Positions 25,398-36,831 of a stretch of 64,000 nucleotides of DNA are shown piece by piece (within the stretch, counting starts at the first letter, position 1; each line of letters starts with the position of its first letter). The notes beneath the pieces were generated by a model. That model saw only the letters and a list, made by a program, of their open reading frames with translations, was not told where the DNA came from and searched no databases. Location: assembly GCA_002633005.1 (NCBI GenBank), contig NMRA01000027.1:1190063-1254062 (forward strand), written 5' to 3'. The DNA comes from Phoronis australis (Eukaryota > Phoronida > Phoronidae). Made by a program: the position numbers and the translations under genes.

Positions 25398-26989
25398 GTC
25401 AACCAGACTAAGTGACACTAGTGGTGAGTCACCGTCTGGTGGTCGTAAGACAAGTCGCACAACAGGGGTCAAAGTTGAAGATGAGAAGGACTCAAAGTTG
25501 CACAAAACTACGCGCCAGTCTCATGCTCCGTCGAAACAAAATGGAGTTAATAAAACGAGTAACAGAGTGGTGAAAAGTCCATCGCCAGAAAAGACGGCTG
25601 GACAATCTGTGTTTGACCGTCTGTCTGCGCCAAAAGACAATTTAAGAGGAAGTAAGGACAGTGTCAGTAGCGTTGAGTCGTCGCGGTCGAAACGTGAGAG
25701 CACGCCACCTGTGGCTGTGCGTAAAACGTCAGCCTCGACCAGTCGAGCAAATACACTTGACAAAGGCAAGGTTAGTCAAAAAGGAAAGAGAGAGAGTACG
25801 CCCCCTGTATCTGCCACAAAGTCATGTCCAACGAAGACGTCAACATCTGACAGTAAAGGTAATGCCACAAATGGAGTTAAAGAGTCGAGGGCGAAAAAAG
25901 AGAGTACGCCGCCAGCATCAGCTTCGCGCACATCACGTTCATCGACATCAAGTGTGCAAAAGCAATCTAGGGCCACACCCCCAAGAACTGTGGCTGCAGA
26001 TACCAAGAAGACAAGTGTGAAAGTGACATCAGCGGGTAAGAAGTCTGCTGAGGACGGTAAGAATAACAACAAACAGTCAAAATCTCTGCATGGTACGGAC
26101 AGAGCAGCAGAACGATCTAAACGAATAGAAAGTCTCAGCCCAGAAAAAGAAGTGGAGGAAGACACAAGAGGGAAAACAAAGGTTGTGAATGACAAGGTTG
26201 TGAAAGACAAGGTTGTGAAGGACAAAAGTGTGAAAGAAAAAGTTGAGAACAAGTCAGTGGCTGTTGAGGCAAATGTGAAAGAAAAGAGTGAATCTCGTGT
26301 CGACAGAATCTCCAATGGGGCCTCAGCTGCAGAAAAGAGAGACTCTTCCTTAGTGGAACTGGCGGGAACCCGTGCTGATTTGGAAACTGGGAATGGCGAG
26401 TCATTCACTCGTAGTTCTGGCCAAGACGATGATGTGGCGTCAATACGTGCGTCTCTGCGGGCACGGCGATTGGAACGCATGGGGAAGTCGTCAGAAGATG
26501 TTACACCCTCATCAAAACCTGATGAGCAGCAGGAGTTCTCGTCTGCCCGCAGCATCCGTGAGCGACTGCGTGCGCGTCGTTTAGCGCGGGAGCATGGAGA
26601 GGCACTTGAGGTACCGAGCTTGCAACACTCTGCCTCAGATGACTCTGTGCCGGCTGAAATTGAGAAGCGCTCATTCGCACTGGGAAAGTCTCCATCAGAT
26701 ACCGCAGTGTCTTCGACAATTGAAGATGAACTAACTAGTGCTGGGGGTCGGGCGATGTCATCACTGCGATCGCGCATGGGCGGTTTGAATTCTCGGTATG
26801 CCGAGGATAGCAAAGTTGCTCCATCAAGCAGTAGTGCTGCCGTGCCTGCTGAGACTCAACCAAAAGATGATCCCCTGGCAGCCTACCGGTCATCTTTGCG
26901 AGCTCGTCGTCAGCAGATGAGCCGAAGTATGTCAGATGAAAGCTCTGATAACAAGCTTGAAGTTGAATTCACAACAGGTCATGTTAAAG
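25398..26989 (+). CDS. SVIL: supervillin-like protein, exon 3 (large, disordered, repeat-bearing)
   Basis: A 1,592-nt exon open throughout in one frame, with acceptor tttgcag and donor aaag|gtatga (phase 1). About 530 residues, highly charged, Ser/Thr/Lys/Arg-rich and without hydrophobic segments. Three K-[RK]-E-S-T-P-P-x repeats lie near 25690, 25785 and 25895. A Lys/Val array (KVVNDKVVKDKVVKDK and onward) lies at 26180-26260. Three R-x-x-LRARR motifs (IRASLRARRLE, IRERLRARRLA, YRSSLRARRQQ) lie near 26443, 26552 and 26884. The S/T-P sites look like targets of proline-directed kinases (inference). GC content and codon regularity stand out sharply from the introns. The large frame on the opposite strand (25776-26813) is a shadow of this exon. 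Confidence 0.85.
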
Positions 26990-27319
26990 GTATGAAAATG
27001 TCTTGATGTATTGTGTGGTAGTTGAGGAGTACATCAAAACATACTATAGTTGAATTTTATTCATCACAAGTTACAGACTCTTTGGTGTTTTGCAGCATTT
27101 TGCTTTAGTAATTTAAGTATTGATTTAGTGGTGATGAATGTCGTGGTTGACCCTTTGGGAGCCTTAAAGCTCAATTACATGTGTATGCTTTTGAAACACA
27201 AACCATTAGAACAGTATTATTCCCAATGTTCCGGTATTCTCTGACTAAACGTGTCTCATTCCATATGAAACAAAAAGCGTTGGTTTAAGGTTATGTATGA
27301 CCTTATCGACAAGTATATG

Positions 27320-27850
27320 TATTTTTCCAAATATACACTTATCAGTAGAATTTGAAAAAAACATATAGTTTCTGAGTGTTGAAAGTCTCTAAAATTTGAT
27401 TTTTGACTGTGTGCTATATCTTTTTAGTAAAATTTAGCAAATGAAATTACATTCATAACAAAACAATGGTATCAATGACATAACCAGATTTCATTAGAGA
27501 TAAAAATTTCCGAGATGAAATCTTAAAAATGCTGTTTCGGTGAAGTTTCCTCAATTTAGAGCACAATATGATGAAACAATGAAAACAATTCAATTAAATT
27601 AAATGGAAAAACACTTTGCTTCATTGTTTGTACAATTTATATATCAGATGAAATTTTGAGCTTTTTAAACAATGCAGTGAGTTATTGAAAAGTGGAAAAA
27701 ATATTTTGACCACTGATTTTCTTGAATTTTAGAAAACCCTTGAATTATAATTATGTTTTCATTTCATTCAATTTTTAAGTTTTTCATCAAATCGTAAAAT
27801 TCCAATAGTATAATAGCCCTCATGCTTAGGTGCAACGTTTTAAGAACAAT
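27320..27850 (+). repeat. dispersed intronic repeat family, diverged copy
   Basis: It shares ordered words with the other copies: tttttagtaaaatttagc, cattcataacaaaacaatgg, gacataaccaa-like and a late tttcatcaaa. About 150-200 bp in the middle do not match and may be an insertion. Confidence 0.45.
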
Positions 27851-28744
27851 CCCTCCGTGAGTTCTGAAAGTCTGTCCATAAATCAGAGTTACCTGGAAGT
27901 TTCCTAGGAATCTGATGAGCCATTTCTGATACGCAATGCTCTGATGTAAGCCAAATTTGATGCTTTTTAGGGTCCTCTTTCATATATGTTGGTGTTTAAA
28001 GAGGGTTATGGCTGTTGTGTCACTCTTGTGTGTGGCTAATAATGGAATTAACAATAAGGGCTAACAGAATGCTAATTCGTTTCAGCAGAGACAGACAGGG
28101 GTCTCTGGGGTGCTGGGTTTCCAACACACTGTGGGTGTGACGTGACTCATGTCAATCTTTAATTCAGAACTATTGACTCAAAGTACACAGTCGCAAAGAA
28201 TTTCATTACCTCTGTGTATTGATGGTCAACTTTGCATGTCTAGAAACTTGTTTTACTCGTTGATTGATTGTTAGGAAAGGTGAAACTCAGGAGCACATGT
28301 CAGTTTCTTGTCAGTGTACTCCAAAATTTGATTTTGTTCCATCTGGTTAGTGGAGGTGTCTACAAAATTTGAAGGAGATGGAACGCCTGGTTGTCATTCC
28401 ATGTTCATCAATTTCAATCTACAACAAAATTAAAATACCGGTTATTAAAAACCCCGAGTCAATGAATTTTCATTAATACATTGTTTTATTTTGAGAAAAG
28501 AGCTTATTTTTTCTTAATTCCTTTTCAAAAATGTTGTCACTGTGAGAGGTGGGATCAAAAATAGCAACTTCACAATTTTCAAATCAGTATCATTTTCGTC
28601 GCAAACTGTGAAAATTGATGGTTGACTGGCGACATATTTTGAAATAGACAAAAATGCAAGATAAGTATTTTAACACTGAATGCATTAAAAAAATCATTAA
28701 GGTTGTGTAAAACACTAGAAAAATAGCCACATTGGGCTACCTAT

Positions 28745-29167
28745 GGTATAGCATATTCTTGAAATGGCTGGTTGGATTCATGACATCAATCTTTCCGATA
28801 CTATGCCTATGCACTTTTCTCTGAAACGGTGTAAGGAATGGTTTTTTAAAATGTTCCACTTTTGAATGAGCAGCTATCAATAATAGGACTTAAGTTATTT
28901 TTAAGAACAAAAATCAAAAGTTGCATAAACTGAAAAGGAAATGATAATTTAGAAAACTGTGACATTTTATAGTTATATCAAACAAAATCTTATTATATTA
29001 TTATTGTTTTTGAATGCACCTTATTCCTTTTTGCTCTATTAATTTAAAAAAGGCACGACCATGAGACCCAAGCTTGGTATAACATCAAAAATCAAATTCT
29101 CCGGAGTTTCTACTTTCAGAAAACATTTACTGTAAATTCTGCAGTTTTGTACATAGTTGGCTTAATA
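28745..29167 (-). repeat. dispersed intronic repeat family, inverted copy
   Basis: The reverse complement begins tattaagccaac, then tgttttctgaaagtag and atttgatttttgatg, later cttaagtcctat and tgatagctgctcat. This is the same order as in the + strand copy at 37779. The inverted orientation shows the family is dispersed rather than tandem. Confidence 0.6.
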
Positions 29168-29321
29168 CGCTTATTTATCAATAATTTCCTACATAATCTT
29201 AAAGAATAATTGTCAGAATCTATTACCTCGAGCATACGGGATCATTGGGTCACCATACTTAATCTTATGAAAATGAAATTGTTGTTGCTCTCTATTAATG
29301 CACGAGATCAATTTTTTCCAG

Positions 29322-29496
29322 AGAAACCAACTGACGCATCAAAACCAGTCAGTATTTCGGAGGAGACACCCACTGCCCATGTAGAGACTGTGGCAACGGA
29401 AGCACCAGTCAGAGTTACACGTCGTTATGAGCAGAAAGCACACACGACAGATGTCGCTAGTCTACAAGCTGAGAAACACAATGGGGACACCGACAA
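29322..29496 (+). CDS. SVIL: supervillin-like protein, exon 4
   Basis: A 175-nt exon (acceptor ttttttccag, donor gacaa|gtaatt). It starts phase 1, completing GAG (Glu), and ends phase 2. It encodes about 58 residues including EKPTDASKPVSISEETPTAH and RRYEQKAHTTDVASLQAEKH, acidic then basic, with no recognised fold. Frame continuity on both sides supports it. Confidence 0.78.
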
Positions 29497-30390
29497 GTAA
29501 TTTCTTTGTTGAGTTCTTGTAGTGCAAAATGAGCACTGGGATGTGTTTGACGATAAGATTTTGTAGTCGTTCATATCCAAGCTGTTATCACGTTTTATTT
29601 AAACCGGCTTAGTTAGCACATCCTTCAAACGTGACCTGAGCCACACAATTGCAGATTTTAGATAATGCCATGATAAATCTTTGAAAATGACCTCTTTCTG
29701 CATCTCTGGACACCTAAAACTAGTTTCACAAAATTCGCATACAATAATTTACTCACATTGTCGAAATTCATTTGACATCATCGAAGTTATGAGAAAACCC
29801 CAGAATGAAATTAAACAGAAATAGGTGCATACTAAATTGGTTGAAAATGGAAATTTCTCCTAATTTTTGCAGACTTCTCCATCGCGTTTTAAACCTGCCT
29901 CTTGATATCTTTTTGACTAATGCGTTTTTGTTCAATTTGCAGCTCTTGTCTTAATAAGCAAAACAATAAATGCATTTGGTGATTGATATTCTGTGTAAAA
30001 AGACTGTTGCCTGTTCTTGTTCGTTGTACAGTTATCATTAATTAATGTTTGTAGTTTTACATAGTTGCTTTACCATTGCAGTTTCACACAAACATTAGTA
30101 CAAAAGTAAACTGATAAACCTCCGTTTCTCTAGTGTCATGACGTGTCATTCTAGTTAAACCTTTTGAACATAGTCGTTATGATGGTGAATTTTGCTTATG
30201 TTCAACCATCATGACAGACAAATTGCTTGTAATTTTGTCTGCTTATTTTTGGGACATACTGGAGTTTTTCACCAACGAACGAAATAACTGTCAACGATGA
30301 GCGCCTCGGGTTAACAAAAACAAAGTGTAATGCAGGATAATGCCGGCAGTGCCCAATTTCTGCCTCCTCTATATTTCTTCACCATTGCAG
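29497..30390 (+). other. intron 4
   Basis: Phase-2 intron; no repeat or exon recognised. The acceptor tract is atttcttcaccattgcag. Confidence 0.6.
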
Positions 30391-30499
30391 GAAAGAAGGA
30401 CTCCAAGTTCCAATTCCAGGGGTCATCCAGTCCAAGAGTGGCAGCTACCTTGACGGTCTCGGTGAAACCAAGGAAGAGAGGATCGCTCGTTACAAGGAG
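30391..30499 (+). CDS. SVIL: supervillin-like protein, exon 5 (first half of the conserved ERIARYK motif)
   Basis: A 109-nt exon, acceptor accattgcag, donor aaggag|gtgatg, ending in phase 0. It encodes KEGLQVPIPGVIQSKSGSYL and then GLGETKEERIARYKE. EERIARYK followed by ERR in the next exon closely matches the human supervillin segment KAERIARYKAERR near residue 105 (from my knowledge of the protein). In the mammalian protein this N-terminal region binds myosin II and long myosin light-chain kinase. This junction is the strongest single piece of evidence for the gene's identity. Confidence 0.88.
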
Positions 30500-30559
30500 G
30501 TGATGTGTTTACCTACACTCAGTTCCCGACATACTAAATCAAAGTCCTACATGGAAAAT

Positions 30560-31090
30560 TTGTTTTTACTTGGCGGAATTCTTCGAATTCCGACAAGTAT
30601 GTTGCTCTGTCGTCAAGTTTTTTTTGTTGTTCTTACTCTACAGGTCGCAATTTTCATCCGATTTTCACGAAATTTGCACACGACATGTAGATCGGGAAGT
30701 ACTGGAAGGCTATTGTTTTTGGTCATGATCGAATACAAAATGGCGGACGTGGCGGCCATTTTGTATCCGATTTCATAGTCAAATACCTGTAGAGGCCGCA
30801 TTTTTTAACGTACATGGCTGAAAATCGGCACGATTATACTAGGACGCATGTGCTACAACTGTGTTGAAAATCGTTGACTTCCGGTCAAAGATGGCGGAAA
30901 TATTGGACGTGGTGCATGTGCACTCTGAAATATGGCCAAAAACGTTTTCTCCTGTAGAGGGCGCATTTGCAAACCAATCAATTTCAAACTGGTCACGTGT
31001 TTGTTGAGTTTAATAAGCTTTTATAAAAAATTATTGAACCGGAAGTCACTTGCAAGATGGTAGCTGTGGCGCATGTTCATTATTTTTGTC
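30560..31090. mobile_element. element-like block with terminal hairpin
   Basis: It starts with a near-perfect hairpin at 30568-30598 (arms acttggcggaattc and gaattccgacaagt, loop ttc). A GC-richer block follows, with repeated 'tgtagaggccgcat / tgtagagggcgcat', 'caaaatggcgg/agatggcgg' and 'ttccggtcaa / accggaagtc' words. Such blocks are common dispersed repeats in marine invertebrate genomes, but I cannot name the family. No coding capacity is recognised. Confidence 0.45.
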
Positions 31091-31378
31091 ATTCATCCAA
31101 GAATTGTGTAGTGCGTCTTGACGTTAATTTCCCAAGATTCTTGGACTTTCTTATTTACGATATCCAACATTCTTAATCTCTGCTGAAGTTCTGCTTCATT
31201 GTTGCTGTAGAAATTAAGAAAATGTATTTTGAATCCAAAAATTGTTCCTGGCAAGCTATTATTGCACACAATGAAGTTGCTGGAATGGAGGTCTTTTATA
31301 ATAACAAAGACGTCCATAATGGTGTAGCACTTTTTCCTTGTTTGCCTAGCACGCACCATGAATCTGTGTTTACAGGTT

Positions 31379-31590
31379 CATCTTCATTATCCAAAAGGTG
31401 TCCCTACTGATTCTATTCCATACAAAATAGAGAGCATAGCAATATCCATAGTGTAGTCTTATAGAATATTTCCGTTGAATGCCGGTACAACAACAGGTTC
31501 TCCTTAGTTCTCCAGAAGGTGTCTCTGCTGATTGTATTCCATACACACTACCCATAGTGTTGTCTTGTAGAACATTTTGATTGAATGCCA
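31379..31590 (+). repeat. diverged two-copy tandem repeat (about 110 bp unit)
   Basis: Two adjacent copies share, in order, aaggtgtccctactgatt-like, tattccatac, ccatagtgt-gtctt-tagaa and ttgaatgcc (first about 31379-31483, second about 31497-31590). It is old and non-coding. Confidence 0.65.
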
Positions 31591-32222
31591 ACGTAGTGCA
31601 GGAATATTGTGTCAAACAGGCAACAACGCAAGCATATGAAGGATGACAAGGATCAGCCAGCTGTCCAGTGGGCGTGGTCATACATCAGATGTCTACCGGC
31701 TGTTTTACCGCCGAAACATGCTGCTACATTTTAGAATTGTTGTCTTCATTCAAACTGTCCTCTAGAGGTCTTGACAATGTATTGGTGAAGTGTACTTAGT
31801 TATCTTATCGGTATTTGATATTGGACGTATTATTATGGTAGATATTCCCCAATTTGGGATAATCTCTAAAACTTGGGACATTGGAACATCTAAATTTGAG
31901 TAGAAGATTGGGACATGGTCACTTCTGGTGCTCAAATTTCTCAAATATCGAACACTGCTTTTTGTATCAGCCAAGCCTGTTTTTAGACTGTCAACGCATT
32001 GTTTTCAGGCATATGTGTAGTGCATATCATCCATTTTTTGTTGATTGTAGTTCTTGGGTCTGCCAGCTGTGCGTGATTCTAAAATTTGGTTCAGGCTCTC
32101 CAACCTTGTGCAAATGGATTTGTTTTTCACAGTCCCGAACTAGAGAATATTTATTGTAATATAGTTATTGTTACTGTAGTTATGTAATGTAAATATTCGA
32201 GTTGCCAATTTCTGATATGTAG

Positions 32223-32370
32223 GAGCGGAGAAAAGCATTAGCTTCCCGATTTGCCACAGAGTTTGGCTCTGGTGGGTCGTCGACGGGTGAAAAGGATGAG
32301 GAAACTCCTTACTCTAAATACTCAAGATACAGAAAGTCTTCCACTGATCAGCAGTCCACACAGAACTCTG
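32223..32370 (+). CDS. SVIL: supervillin-like protein, exon 6 (second half of the conserved motif)
   Basis: A 148-nt exon, acceptor ctgatatgtag (weak pyrimidine tract), donor ctctg|gtaggt, phase 0 in and phase 1 out. It encodes ERRKALASRFATEFGSGG and then YSKYSRYRKSSTDQQS. Together with exon 5 this reads RYKE-ERRKALA, matching human RYKA-ERRRQLAEKYG. The later Tyr/Ser/Arg stretch resembles human DSEYLSRYTKSRK. The order and spacing of both elements agree with the family. Confidence 0.88.
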
Positions 32371-33944
32371 GTAGGTGCAGAATAAGGTGCCATACTGCCT
32401 TCTTAATGAGAGCATATCTGTACAGGGAAAAACTTGTGTCGTGGAAAGCAATGTCATTTCGTTTTTTTCTCATTTGTTTGAACTGAAATTGATTTCATTG
32501 AAACATCTGAAATTACCTGGCATGAAAAGCAACTCACACGAGTTTGGTTTAAACAATTATGAACCGCCAGTTTTTCGGATGTGTAACGCAGTTTGATGCT
32601 GATGAACTATCGTTCCGAATATCCAGTATACTAACTCGAGACAGTCGAAATTCTAGACCAAACCGTTCTTCTTTTTTTGTGGATGACATGTGATTTCACG
32701 CCCATAGACATATAGAGCAGTCGAGATAAAAGTTGCGTTATGATTCACAAGACATATGCTTTCCTCTTGTTGACACACCCTGAAGTCCCTCTGATAGCAT
32801 CAGGGACATTTTGTGTTGCTTGGAAATTATTTCTAATCTGAGTAAGGAAGAAGATGAGACCAAGTTTATTGCGATACATGACCTAAATCAAAATTTAGTT
32901 TTATGATAGAAGTTTTTGCACCTTCAAGCAGACTTTTGAACTTATCTTGGTTGGTAAACCTATAAAATGGCTACCAACATTGAAAACGCTGTACTTCTGA
33001 CTTCCAGTGAACGTAAAAAGTCTTAACGCAAACACGTGCAAGAGTGATTCGCAGCATGCTTCCTCTCCAGTGACGCATTTTGGCTGATGTCTCTCACTTT
33101 GCGATCTAAACTGTTGAATAGGAAATCTGAATATCTGACTCTGAATTGCTGACCATGTGAAACTCATGATTTTCTCGAGATACGACCCCTGGTTTCAATT
33201 CTATGTGATGTAGTTAAAAATGTTTCTGCTGTCTGTCTTGAAACACAATGTGTTTTTGCTGCATTTTATTCACTAGTTCAATGACTGTTATTTCACTCCG
33301 TCAAATTAAGGGCCTAAGCTCAGCCATTGAAACAGACATGCAACACTTAAACTCTCACCCAGTTGTTTCTAGTTGGTGATTCACAGTGACTATCTTCGTG
33401 AAGTGATCTCTTTTTCTCGATAACATATTGACAAGCTCTTCCCTTCGTTAAAACTCAAAAACATCCGGAGCAAAACACTTGTGTTTGGCCTTCACCTCAT
33501 CTGATCAACAGCTCATATACAATATCAGCGTCTGATGCACTGGTTCGGATGGTCAACCGACTAAGACATCCGAGTGATACTCGCTGACATCATTCGACTT
33601 ACCAGCCAATCTGATGTGGCTTTCAACTCCCTGCTTTTCTTCTCATTTTGTCATGAGTTTGACAACTCTAGTTGACCTCTTCTAGGGGTTGTCTCTGTTT
33701 GAATGCAGTTTTCAACATGTTTGCATGCAATATGGAGGTTGAGTGGAGTTTTGTTTCCACTTGATTTTCAACAAAAATAAACATTAATCAAATTCAGCTT
33801 CAGTGCTAGGTTGATTTGTACTTTGCCACTCCGATAAAAACATATTTGATTAAAACATAAAATCAACTAATCTTGCAGATAATTTTGATTGAAATACTGA
33901 AGCAATAATCGTTCATCATGTGTTCACCTGCTACTAACGACGAT
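32371..33944 (+). other. intron 6, unique part
   Basis: Phase-1 intron with no recognised exon. It runs into the 74-bp array that contains the splice acceptor. Confidence 0.6.
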
Positions 33945-34166
33945 TTTAGTGTACTGTCGATCTATATGGTTGTTTCTTTTCTCCAGGTGTCACTACTGCA
34001 GCAGTAGTGCCTGACCACTTTAGTGTACTGTCATTCTATATGATTGTTTCTTTTCTCCAGGTTTCACTACTGCAGCAGTAGTGCCTGACCACTTTAGTGT
34101 ACTGTCATTCTATATTGTTGTTTCTTTTCTCCAGGTGTCACTACTGCAGCAGTAGTGCCTGACCAC
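33945..34166 (+). repeat. 74-bp tandem triplication carrying the 3' splice site and first 32 nt of exon 7
   Basis: Three exact-length 74-bp units (33945-34018, 34019-34092, 34093-34166) with only a few substitutions. Each contains tttagtgtactgtc, a pyrimidine tract ttgtttcttttctccag, and the exon start g-t-[gt]-tcactactgcagcagtag with the palindrome ctactgcagcagtag. AG dinucleotides end at 33986, 34060 and 34134. Only the last leads into open exon 7. From either upstream AG the 74-nt spacing shifts the frame by two and the palindrome is read as CTA CTG CAG CAG TAG, a stop. Confidence 0.95.
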
Positions 34167-34273
34167 GAGCAGCGCACGACTGCTCGTCGCGCTCGCTTGC
34201 GGAGAAGTCTGAGTCTGCAGACGGAACACATCAGCATACCTGGCTTCTTACTGGACGATGTTAAAGAGGGCAG
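34135..34273 (+). CDS. SVIL: supervillin-like protein, exon 7
   Basis: A 139-nt exon from the third acceptor of the triplicated array to donor ggcag|gtaaga. It completes GGT (Gly) with exon 6 and ends phase 2. It encodes VTTAAVVPDHEQRTTARRAR, then LRRSLSLQTEHISIPGFLLD and DVKEGR: an Arg-rich segment followed by a mixed one. The start is fixed by frame, since the two upstream acceptors give early stops. No domain is recognised. Confidence 0.85.
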
Positions 34274-36181
34274 GTAAGAGAGGATGGTGTTTAGACTTGT
34301 TAACCCTCGCTGCCAAACGAGCCTTTTGCCAACTTACCCATTCACTTTCTAACACATTCACAGCGTTGTTGAGTTCGGTGCTCAACCTAGTAAATTGCAA
34401 GTTTCATGGGAGATATTTACTATTGAATGAAATTGTCAGAAAATGACAACAGTTTTACCAAATCCCAAACAAAGGTAAAAATTTTTCAGGAGGTTTCTCG
34501 GTTTTAAAGGAAGTGTCTACTGGTTGCACGTTATTTTGCAGTTGATGCAAAATCCAATGGCAATGTTTAATTAACTCAAATTGAAAATGATTTTTATGTG
34601 TTATCCGAGCTCGAAATGTCAAGTGAGGTATGTTCCAGTGTGGGGGTGTGTTTCTACCAAAACCTTCTCTAACCATTAATTCGTGACTTTTGCCTGAAAG
34701 TTATTACCTGTTTAAACTTATGTTATAGTTTTCAAATATCAAACAATCTATGTGCATCTTACACTGAACTTTTCATAATACTCCACTGAGACATGAGAAT
34801 TGTACAGCATTTAATAGCAATTGCAATATGTTTTTTTAAGTTTCTTTCAAAATTTAATTTGCAGAGTGAAATGCAGTTCTAAAAAATGGTAGGGAAAGAG
34901 TTACTGACATTGAGTGCGCTTTCAGAGACACAAAAATCTGCTACTACATCCAAATGTAATTTGAGCTTTAGTGTATGATTCCATTAAGGTGTGCTTCTCT
35001 GACTTAAATGACTTCTTGTGGAGAGAAGAGAAAAAACATGATAGAAAACCTGTTTATGAAGGGAATTCAAAGTACCACTGTTAATGCCACTACTGCTGTT
35101 CCTCTGACAAAGTTATAAAAGTCTATTTTTTGTTGAATTTTTTCAACACTAACAATCCTCTAGTATCTTCACTTGACGCCCCCCTATTACTGAATGTCTG
35201 GAAATACCATCACAAGGCCGTGTGGGTTGTCTATAATTGCTGACCTTGTCAGTATTAGAGGTCGTGACTAATACCCTCCTGTACACAGTGTCAATTATGT
35301 GGCTGAGCTTTGTTTGGAACTAGGTGTGGTGTTTAAGTTTAATGTTATGTTTATAACTTGTTATGCTTCTCCCAATGTTGGGAATGAAAGTTTTAAATTT
35401 TTCAGACATTAAATTTCCAATTTTAGTTATCTGATTCTTGTGTAATTTACATCAAAAAGAAGAACTTCTCAGAAACATGTCCTATTCTACCACATGCTCT
35501 ATTGTTCCGTGGATGCTGTTTTTTAATTTCAGACAACGTTGTTTACAAATTCACTGCTCAATGAAATATAGTTCAAGGTGATTTCATGCAAGGGTGTTTT
35601 TGTAGAATTTTTCCGATTTCTTTTTTAGATTTTCCCCAAATATATTTTTCGAGTGAATAAAGCTAATATTTCTGCAGATTTTGCATTCATGCAATAAACT
35701 TTCAAGATTCTGGAACAAATCTTAAAAAATTTTTGCAAGGAAGATTCGCATGGACTGTCCTTCATTATGTAGACTGCATTTTTAACTCACTATACCAATT
35801 AAGGAAGGGTACATAGTTGTCAAGTAAAAGCACTAGAAATTCACTTACAATTTTTAACAGCCTGCGAAACAAATTGCGTTAGTTGTTCATCTCCTGATGA
35901 TGTGCAATGTTTACCTGCCGCAGGGGGTATATACCTTGCTGGGCATGTTCACCTCTCTTTACCTGCAGTTGGCATTTGGCTGTTGGAAGTGCAGACTGTT
36001 TTGAGATATCTACTTCATCACTGATTATGTTGAAGGTTCCTCAGTGAACTCTAACAGTTACTGGCATTGGGGTTGATGTTTGACTGCCAGACTTGTCAAA
36101 GTTTTGCTGTGGTCTTACAATTTGCGTTATTTCTAAAACTTTACATGGAATTATGGGTAATCTTAACTGTTCCACTTCCAG
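34274..36181 (+). other. intron 7
   Basis: Phase-2 intron, AT-rich, no exon or clear repeat recognised. The acceptor is ctgttccacttccag. Confidence 0.6.
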
Positions 36182-36831
36182 ATCACGTGAAGTCAGTGGT
36201 TTGGAGTCGACCTCGGCCAAACCGTATTCCAAAAGTGATGTCACATCGGCCAGTGAGAATGCGCCCAAAGTGGGTGAGAAATTAGCGCAGTATGCCTGCG
36301 ACAGTGGTGATAGTGGGGACGTGGCTGTTGCGGCAACAATCAAATTGGAGACAACAGAACAGGAGAACGCCGTGGAGACCATTGAAAATGAGGTCTTCAC
36401 CATTCAGACGTCGGCACAGGAACCTCCCGCTGAACAAGTGGTTGTGTTTGAACCTACTAGCGAGGTTGAAAAAACTAAGGAGAACAATAACGTTCCAACG
36501 ATTCTAGAGCCTCTCACAGAGCAAGAAGTAAGAGTAGACGTTATTGGGGACACCAACGCCAATGTTGAAGTTGGAGAAAAAGCCCAGGATGTTGAGATGA
36601 TGTCCACAGATACGAGCACGAGCGAGGTTGGTAGTAAGAAGGACAGAAGACGTTGGCGTAGCCGCACGTTGGATGCACCACCTGAGGATATGACTGACAC
36701 CAGGTCACCATCACCCTGCTCAACGCGTGACACCTCACGGTCGCCGTCCTCCATTGATGGCAAGAGACGGAGAACGAAAGACAAGAGTTCCTGGAGAAAG
36801 TCTGACTTGAACAAGTCAGTGGAAGACTTGG
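36182..36831 (+). CDS. SVIL: supervillin-like protein, exon 8 (acidic stretch, then Arg-rich motif)
   Basis: A 650-nt exon, acceptor cttccag, donor acttgg|gtaagt, phase 2 in (completing AGA) and phase 1 out. About 217 residues. The first two thirds are acidic and Val/Glu/Thr-rich. The last third is basic and Ser-rich: KKDRRRWRSRTLDAPPEDMT, TRSPSPCSTRDTSRSPSS and KRRRTKDKSSWRKSDLNK. RRWRSRTLDAPPEDM resembles a degenerate copy of the DWRTRTLPVTEEEV motif of exon 13. S-P sites are frequent. The 15.6-kb intron that follows has the same phase (1) as several candidate cassette exons inside it. Confidence 0.85.

Larger units (their letters stand above)
26990..29321 (+). other. intron 3
   Basis: Phase-1 intron, very AT-rich, carrying two copies of the dispersed intronic repeat family listed separately. 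No exon candidate was seen. Confidence 0.6.
30500..32222 (+). other. intron 5
   Basis: Phase-0 intron between the two halves of the ERIARYK-E-ERR motif. It contains the mobile-element-like block and the diverged 2-copy repeat described separately. No exon candidate was seen. Confidence 0.6.

Noticed and set aside
25776-26813. 345-codon open frame on the minus strand
   Set aside because: It lies opposite exon 3 and is explained by that exon's codon composition. The translation is an anti-sense Ser/Phe-rich shadow.
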